Virus record (IMG/VR): IMGVR_UViG_3300038451_000063
Coordinates: 1-27,695 of that record
DNA length: 27,695 nucleotides
Strand: one strand, 5' to 3'
Source of the DNA: a virus
Shown here: piece by piece, positions 27,564 through 27,695 of the stretch
Layout of the letters: each line of letters begins with the position of its first letter
Position numbering within the stretch: the first letter of the stretch is position 1
Notes under the pieces: generated by a model
What the model was told of the DNA's origin: nothing
Seen by the model: only the letters and a program-made list of their open reading frames with translations
Database searches by the model: none
Program-made: the position numbers and the translations under genes

Positions 27564-27695
27564 TTATCTACCTATTTTCTGTAATCTTTTGTTTGCGCAG
27601 ACATACTCACAATTCATCTGCACGATTGTCTTATACTGTTTCTCTTCCACCTTCGGGCTCGCTTTCACTAGTGCCGCCATCCCCACACCACCTAG
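27564..27695 (-). CDS. C-terminal end of a small phage gene (5' end outside or at window edge)
   Basis: The - strand frame from the window edge ends at TAA 27566-27564, five bases before the DUF551-like start. From ATG 27680 it reads MAALVKASPKVEEKQYKTIVQMNCEYVCANKRLQKIGR; the frame stays open upstream to the edge, so the true start is unknown. The short spacing to the next gene fits the operon. The product is basic and small, with no recognised motif. Confidence 0.45.
   Translation of the reverse strand, partial: LGGVGMAALVKASPKVEEKQYKTIVQMNCEYVCANKRLQKIGR

Noticed and set aside
1-27695. tRNA genes, integrase, attachment sites or lysogeny repressor
   Set aside because: I looked for cloverleaf-like segments with TTCRANNC arms and for tyrosine or serine recombinase motifs and saw none. 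A temperate lifestyle is not supported by this window, although genes outside it are unknown.

Overview
This window is part of the genome of a tailed double-stranded DNA phage (Caudoviricetes), most likely podovirus-like and infecting a Gram-negative bacterium. The type call rests on three consecutive candidate DNA-ejection (internal virion) proteins, the absence of a tape-measure or tail sheath gene, a small single-domain M15 endolysin, a phage PolA-type polymerase, and dense packing with ATGA/TAATG overlaps. Terminase, portal and major capsid genes must lie outside the window. The host cannot be named from the sequence.

Layout: positions 1-13033 on the + strand form the late virion and lysis arm. 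In order it carries the end of a probable head-completion/tail protein, a fibre-like protein, three ejection-protein candidates, a PurD-fold ATP-grasp enzyme, a small zinc-ribbon protein, two fibre/decoration proteins (one with a signal peptide), a decoration-domain/SGNH-hydrolase fusion, then endolysin, holin-like protein, an Ala-rich protein and a DUF1353 protein. It ends at a clear intrinsic terminator (13042-13070).

Positions 27695 down to 13105 on the - strand form the early and replication arm, converging on the late arm. In transcription order it carries small early proteins (DUF551-like, conserved phage proteins), a leader rich in hairpins, DUF6948-like, two tandem Gly/Tyr/Ser repeat proteins, small zinc-ribbon proteins, a PD-(D/E)XK nuclease with a probable Fe-S cluster, a Sak4-like ATPase, an SSB-like protein, a terminator, a DnaQ-like exonuclease, a ParB-methyltransferase fusion, then a zinc-finger protein, a UDG-exonuclease-PolA polymerase and a DUF3987-like P-loop protein. 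The polymerase is interrupted in its O-helix by a 295-residue LAGLIDADG-type intein.

Regulation is unusually legible. Two near-consensus sigma70 promoters (25521-25548 and 26999-27027) carry the same quasi-palindrome, TGRAAC-N6-GTTYCA, at about +1. A third copy sits in the convergent gap and a weaker one near the replication promoter. That replication promoter (18014-18042) is followed by five AATG-led repeats spaced 10, 11, 10 and 11 bp (one helical turn), bracketed by a perfect 10-bp inverted repeat. This could be a looping operator or a replication origin. The best candidates for something undescribed are this promoter array, the four-site operator set, the PurD-like ligase in the virion operon, and the tandem [G/S]Y[G/S] low-complexity proteins.
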